From Candidatus Altimarinota bacterium (GTDB lineage: Bacteria; Patescibacteriota; Gracilibacteria; BD1-5; UBA6164): DNA of 7,737 bases. Location: the NCBI GenBank assembly GCA_027066255.1, contig JAMOOA010000149.1, positions 1 through 7,737 on the forward strand, written 5' to 3'. Position numbers and translations under genes: made by a program. Shown here piece after piece: positions 5,143 to 7,737 of the stretch. Each line of letters begins with the position of its first letter. The stretch's first letter is position 1. The notes beneath the pieces are model-generated. The model ran no database searches, had not been told where the DNA came from, and saw only the letters and a list, made by a program, of their open reading frames with translations.

Positions 5143-7737
5143 TTATTTACTTCAAGAAAGTTCATTATATTTTCATATAAACATTGCTCAGAAATTTTGA
5201 TCAGGACGTATATAGTTTTTCCAATTTTCATTCCAACTTACTTTTTTTGAGGTTTTTTTCCATATATCTTTCCATACCACATCTTTTCCTGATATGATGG
5301 TATCATTAATTATTTTAAATAAAGGGTCGTTTACATGACGAGTACCAATTCATTTTGTAGCGATGATATGACTTTGTTTTGCTTTCTCTAATACTTTTCA
5401 GAAATTCTGATACCCTCAACATGATCACAAAAACACCATTCTAGAAGAGTGAGGGATTCTTTCAATTGTTTTTCAGGCATGATATGAGTGTCATCTATGG
5501 ATGATATTTACAAACTCAACAGCTGGATCGAGTTTTGATAAGGTAGCTTCTATCTCTTCTATACCATCTCATAGAGCCTTTGGTTCTCAACTATATCGAG
5601 GTTTGTTAGCGTAAATAACGATACTTTTTCATGTTTTAGAATCTTTTCTTATAACTATAATATAACTTTTTTTATCTTGAATTTTCCATTTACTATCCTG
5701 TTTGTATTTTTGTAGAAAATTGTTGTAGGATGATATTCCATCAACATCATTATAAAAAAAATATTGTTGTATATTCCTTCCAACACTATCAAAGAGCTTA
5801 TTCGAAGGGATACTTTCCATATTGGGTAAACTATACTTGTCAGGGAGTTTCTGAAACCATTCATTTTTAGATTTGGATGCATATGTCTTTCATACGATTC
5901 CGAGTAGAGTCTTTACCTGCTTGTTGCCATCTTGATATGAATCTATAATAGCTGTTTCTAGGAATCATAGTAATATTTTATTATTAATTTTTTGCATCAT
6001 TTCTGCGAGAGCTACAGCATCCTGAAGTTTTTTATTTTTTACAATATATTCGATAAACTTTCACAATAGTTCCTGTTTTCTTTTGGAGGATGTAATAGTG
6101 TTAAAGACATCATTAAACCTATTGTAACTCACAGTAGCTTCTAAAAATATTCCAAATCCTTCGAACTTCTTGTCAGTTACTACCATATCATAGATGTCTT
6201 TCCCTTCTTTTTTTAGAGATAAAAGAAATCTATCAAGTATCCCATTATAGCTAGATGTAAAGATCTCTTCTCTTCCTATATATATGAGATTATAGAGATT
6301 TCAAGTTGACAGTGTATCTAGAAGTGCATATCGTAACTTAGGAAGGGTATGGAGCCTGTCAGTTGATTGCGCTATTTTCAGAGCTATAGATTTATCTTTT
6401 ATTCCTTCAGAATCTATAATATTACGAGCTCCTTCGATAGCACCTTCTGCTATTGCTCTTAAAAAGGGAGCATATTTACTATCTTCTTCGTATACGTGTA
6501 AAATCAAGAAAGCTAACCAAGGCTTCTTTTTTGCAGATACAGCTAGTGTTTCCTTTATACGTGGGGTATGAGCTAGTATTTTAAAATTGAAGAGTATCAA
6601 ATGAGGAAGAGCTTCGGATATTTTTAATAAAACTAAAGGGCTGTTCTTGTTTTTCTCCAAGAAGATGTCATTAATTTCTCTCTCAGGGAAACTATTTCCT
6701 CATTTCTCTTTTGTAGTTCAAGAAAGATATTCTTTTATCGTTTCTATATAAGAACCATTACTTCATTGGAATATACTAAATCCATTTATAAAAAGCCAGT
6801 CTATTTTGTATCAGGCTTTATGTATTGTTAAAAGCGTTTCTATATATGTTGCATTTACTCACTTTTGTAAATCCATGTACTGAACAAAGATAGCATCTAC
6901 CTTAATTCCTGAATTATGTAGTTTTATAATAGATTTTCTATAATTCCTACTTCTTCATTTTGATAAGCTCATATTTTTAACAAAGTATGCGCTTACTTTG
7001 ATGTCAGCCTGAAATAATTCCTGAACTCCTGATATATAACTTGAGTCTTTTATCTTCTCTAAATCTATATTCTCAATAGTATTAGTAATTGAAAATCAAA
7101 ATTTCTGAGATACTCTTAGAACTCTATCTATATATGTTGAATCTCTTCCTATCTTAATAGTGAGATTTTCTTTCAACCAATATGCTTCAACTCACGCTTT
7201 ACGAAGTCGTACAAGGGAATCAATATATACTTTACTTCTATGTTTCTTTCCAAACAGATCTTCAGGTTTATACATCATATTTATATCGTTGTCACGAAGA
7301 TAGATCAATGTCGTAATAAATGTAGAGTCATATACCATTTCAAGAGTATATTTTTCTATACGCATATGTATGTTTTTTTTGTGTAACACTATAATAGTAT
7401 TGAGGTATTTTTTATCCACTGCCTTTTCTAGGGTAAGATTCTTTATGATACTATAATTTATACTTACTCATCATTGCTGCAGATACTTTACTCATTCTAC
7501 TATTTCAGTATTTGTAAGAACTTCATCTAGATTTGATTTTCAGAACGTTTCTTTCTCTATACTAAAAGTTCATTTTCAAAGTGTACTATTAAGAAGTTGT
7601 AATACTCTAGAGATATTATCATAATTTGTAAGAATATTTTTAGGTGGAACAGAGTTTAAAAATGATATTATATTCTTGGAAGAAACTCAGAATTCATGTA
7701 ATAATTGGATTCCTTTTAATACCTTTTTATCGTTTAA
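5143..7737 (-). CDS. large repeat protein with C-terminal caspase-like (clan CD-type) domain, N-terminus outside window
   Basis: The minus strand is open from the right edge to TAA at 5145-5143: 864 residues, about 31 glycines of which are coded by UGA. Numbered from the edge, residues 1-338 are tandem helical repeats of about 32 residues. Residues 350-650 look largely helical with no motif I recognise. Residues 655-864 form a conserved-looking domain: QQYFFYNDVDG, IVIYANKP, FVNIIHRGHSYH (His 747, 750, 753), VFLGSCGGY (Cys 773), then IIATKGIGTR and a Trp-rich tail ending NFGAMFIGKY. His-Gly-His after a hydrophobic strand and Cys at the end of the next strand is the arrangement of clan CD peptidases such as caspases, gingipains and CHAT proteins. 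I recall similar C-terminal domains in large uncharacterised Bacteroidota proteins. Peptidase activity and the role of the repeats are inferred. Signal peptide and start cannot be judged. Confidence 0.8.
6724..7503 (-). repeat. coding tandem repeats, about 32 residues each, in the caspase-like protein
   Basis: Units begin at residues 79, 111, 140, 171, 202, 234, 266, 298 and 330 of the fragment. Lengths are 32, 29, 31, 31, 32, 32, 32 and 32. The pattern is Y-I-x-x-L-hydrophobic-x-L-x-x-x-G-I-x-hydrophobic, then a second hydrophobic helix and a short polar turn. Examples of unit openings are YIDSLVRLRKAGV, YRKSIIKLHNSGI and YIETLLTIHKAGY. Two more divergent units (from residues 6 and 42) reach toward the right edge, so the array probably continues outside. 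DNA identity between units is low, so these are old protein repeats and not recent duplications. Confidence 0.75.

Noticed and set aside
4496..5156. CTTCAAG repeated at 4496-4502 and 5150-5156 as possible target-site repeat of the IS
   Set aside because: Seven bases is within chance in AT-rich DNA, the family does not duplicate targets, and the right copy lies inside the coding end of the large gene.
5655..5882. 75-codon minus-strand frame
   Set aside because: It is out of frame with, and wholly inside, the large protein, whose frame is continuous here.
1..7737. UGA read as selenocysteine or tryptophan instead of glycine
   Set aside because: About 50 UGAs in six unrelated genes rule out selenocysteine. 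Conserved family positions call for Gly, and Trp is coded normally by TGG.
1..7737. tRNA, rRNA or CRISPR array
   Set aside because: No cloverleaf with T-loop signature, no rRNA-like stretch and no regularly spaced DNA repeats were seen; the tandem repeats at 6724-7503 are at the protein level.

Overview
The window is AT-rich and makes sense only if UGA is read as glycine (translation table 25). This points to a Patescibacteria/CPR bacterium of the Gracilibacteria (BD1-5) or Absconditabacteria (SR1) type. Under the standard code every gene falls apart into fragments. With UGA = Gly, six long reading frames appear, and all end in TAA or TAG, never TGA. The reassigned residues fall on conserved glycines in the recognisable families: Hsp90 (LKEG), the IS200 transposase (STIG just before the catalytic Tyr), the DUF2130 domain (LPKG) and the squalene/phytoene synthase family (glycines around the second Asp motif).

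Layout. 3-530 (+) is the C-terminal part of a DUF2130-family protein, cut by the left edge. Twelve bases later comes an unrecognised 240-residue gene, 543-1265 (+), probably in the same operon. 1266-1365 is a short convergent spacer with a putative terminator for each direction. 1366-2352 (-) encodes a squalene/phytoene synthase-family protein with both Asp-rich motifs. 2353-2534 is a divergent control region with a promoter for each side and a 29-base dyad, partly CIRCE-like, over the htpG start region. 2535-4442 (+) is full-length htpG (Hsp90), followed by a strong intrinsic terminator at 4460-4490. About 4503-5124 is a compact IS200-type element: left-end hairpin, internal terminator-like stem, a Y1 transposase with no ATG start, and right-end hairpin. 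5143-7737 (-) is the C-terminal 864 residues of a very large protein. It has a run of about ten tandem 32-residue helical repeats, a long helical middle, and a C-terminal domain with an HRGH...GSCGGY pattern like a clan CD (caspase-fold) Cys-His dyad. Its N-terminus lies beyond the right edge.

The genes do not form one evident pathway. htpG is a housekeeping chaperone with its own regulatory region. The prenyl-synthase-like gene stands alone. The most unusual object is the repeat plus caspase-like protein, which standard-code annotation would break into over thirty pieces. UGA use also varies by gene: roughly half of all glycines in the large protein and the prenyl-synthase-like gene, but only 2 of about 38 in htpG. 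All reading was by eye. Family assignments rest on motif recognition, not database searches.
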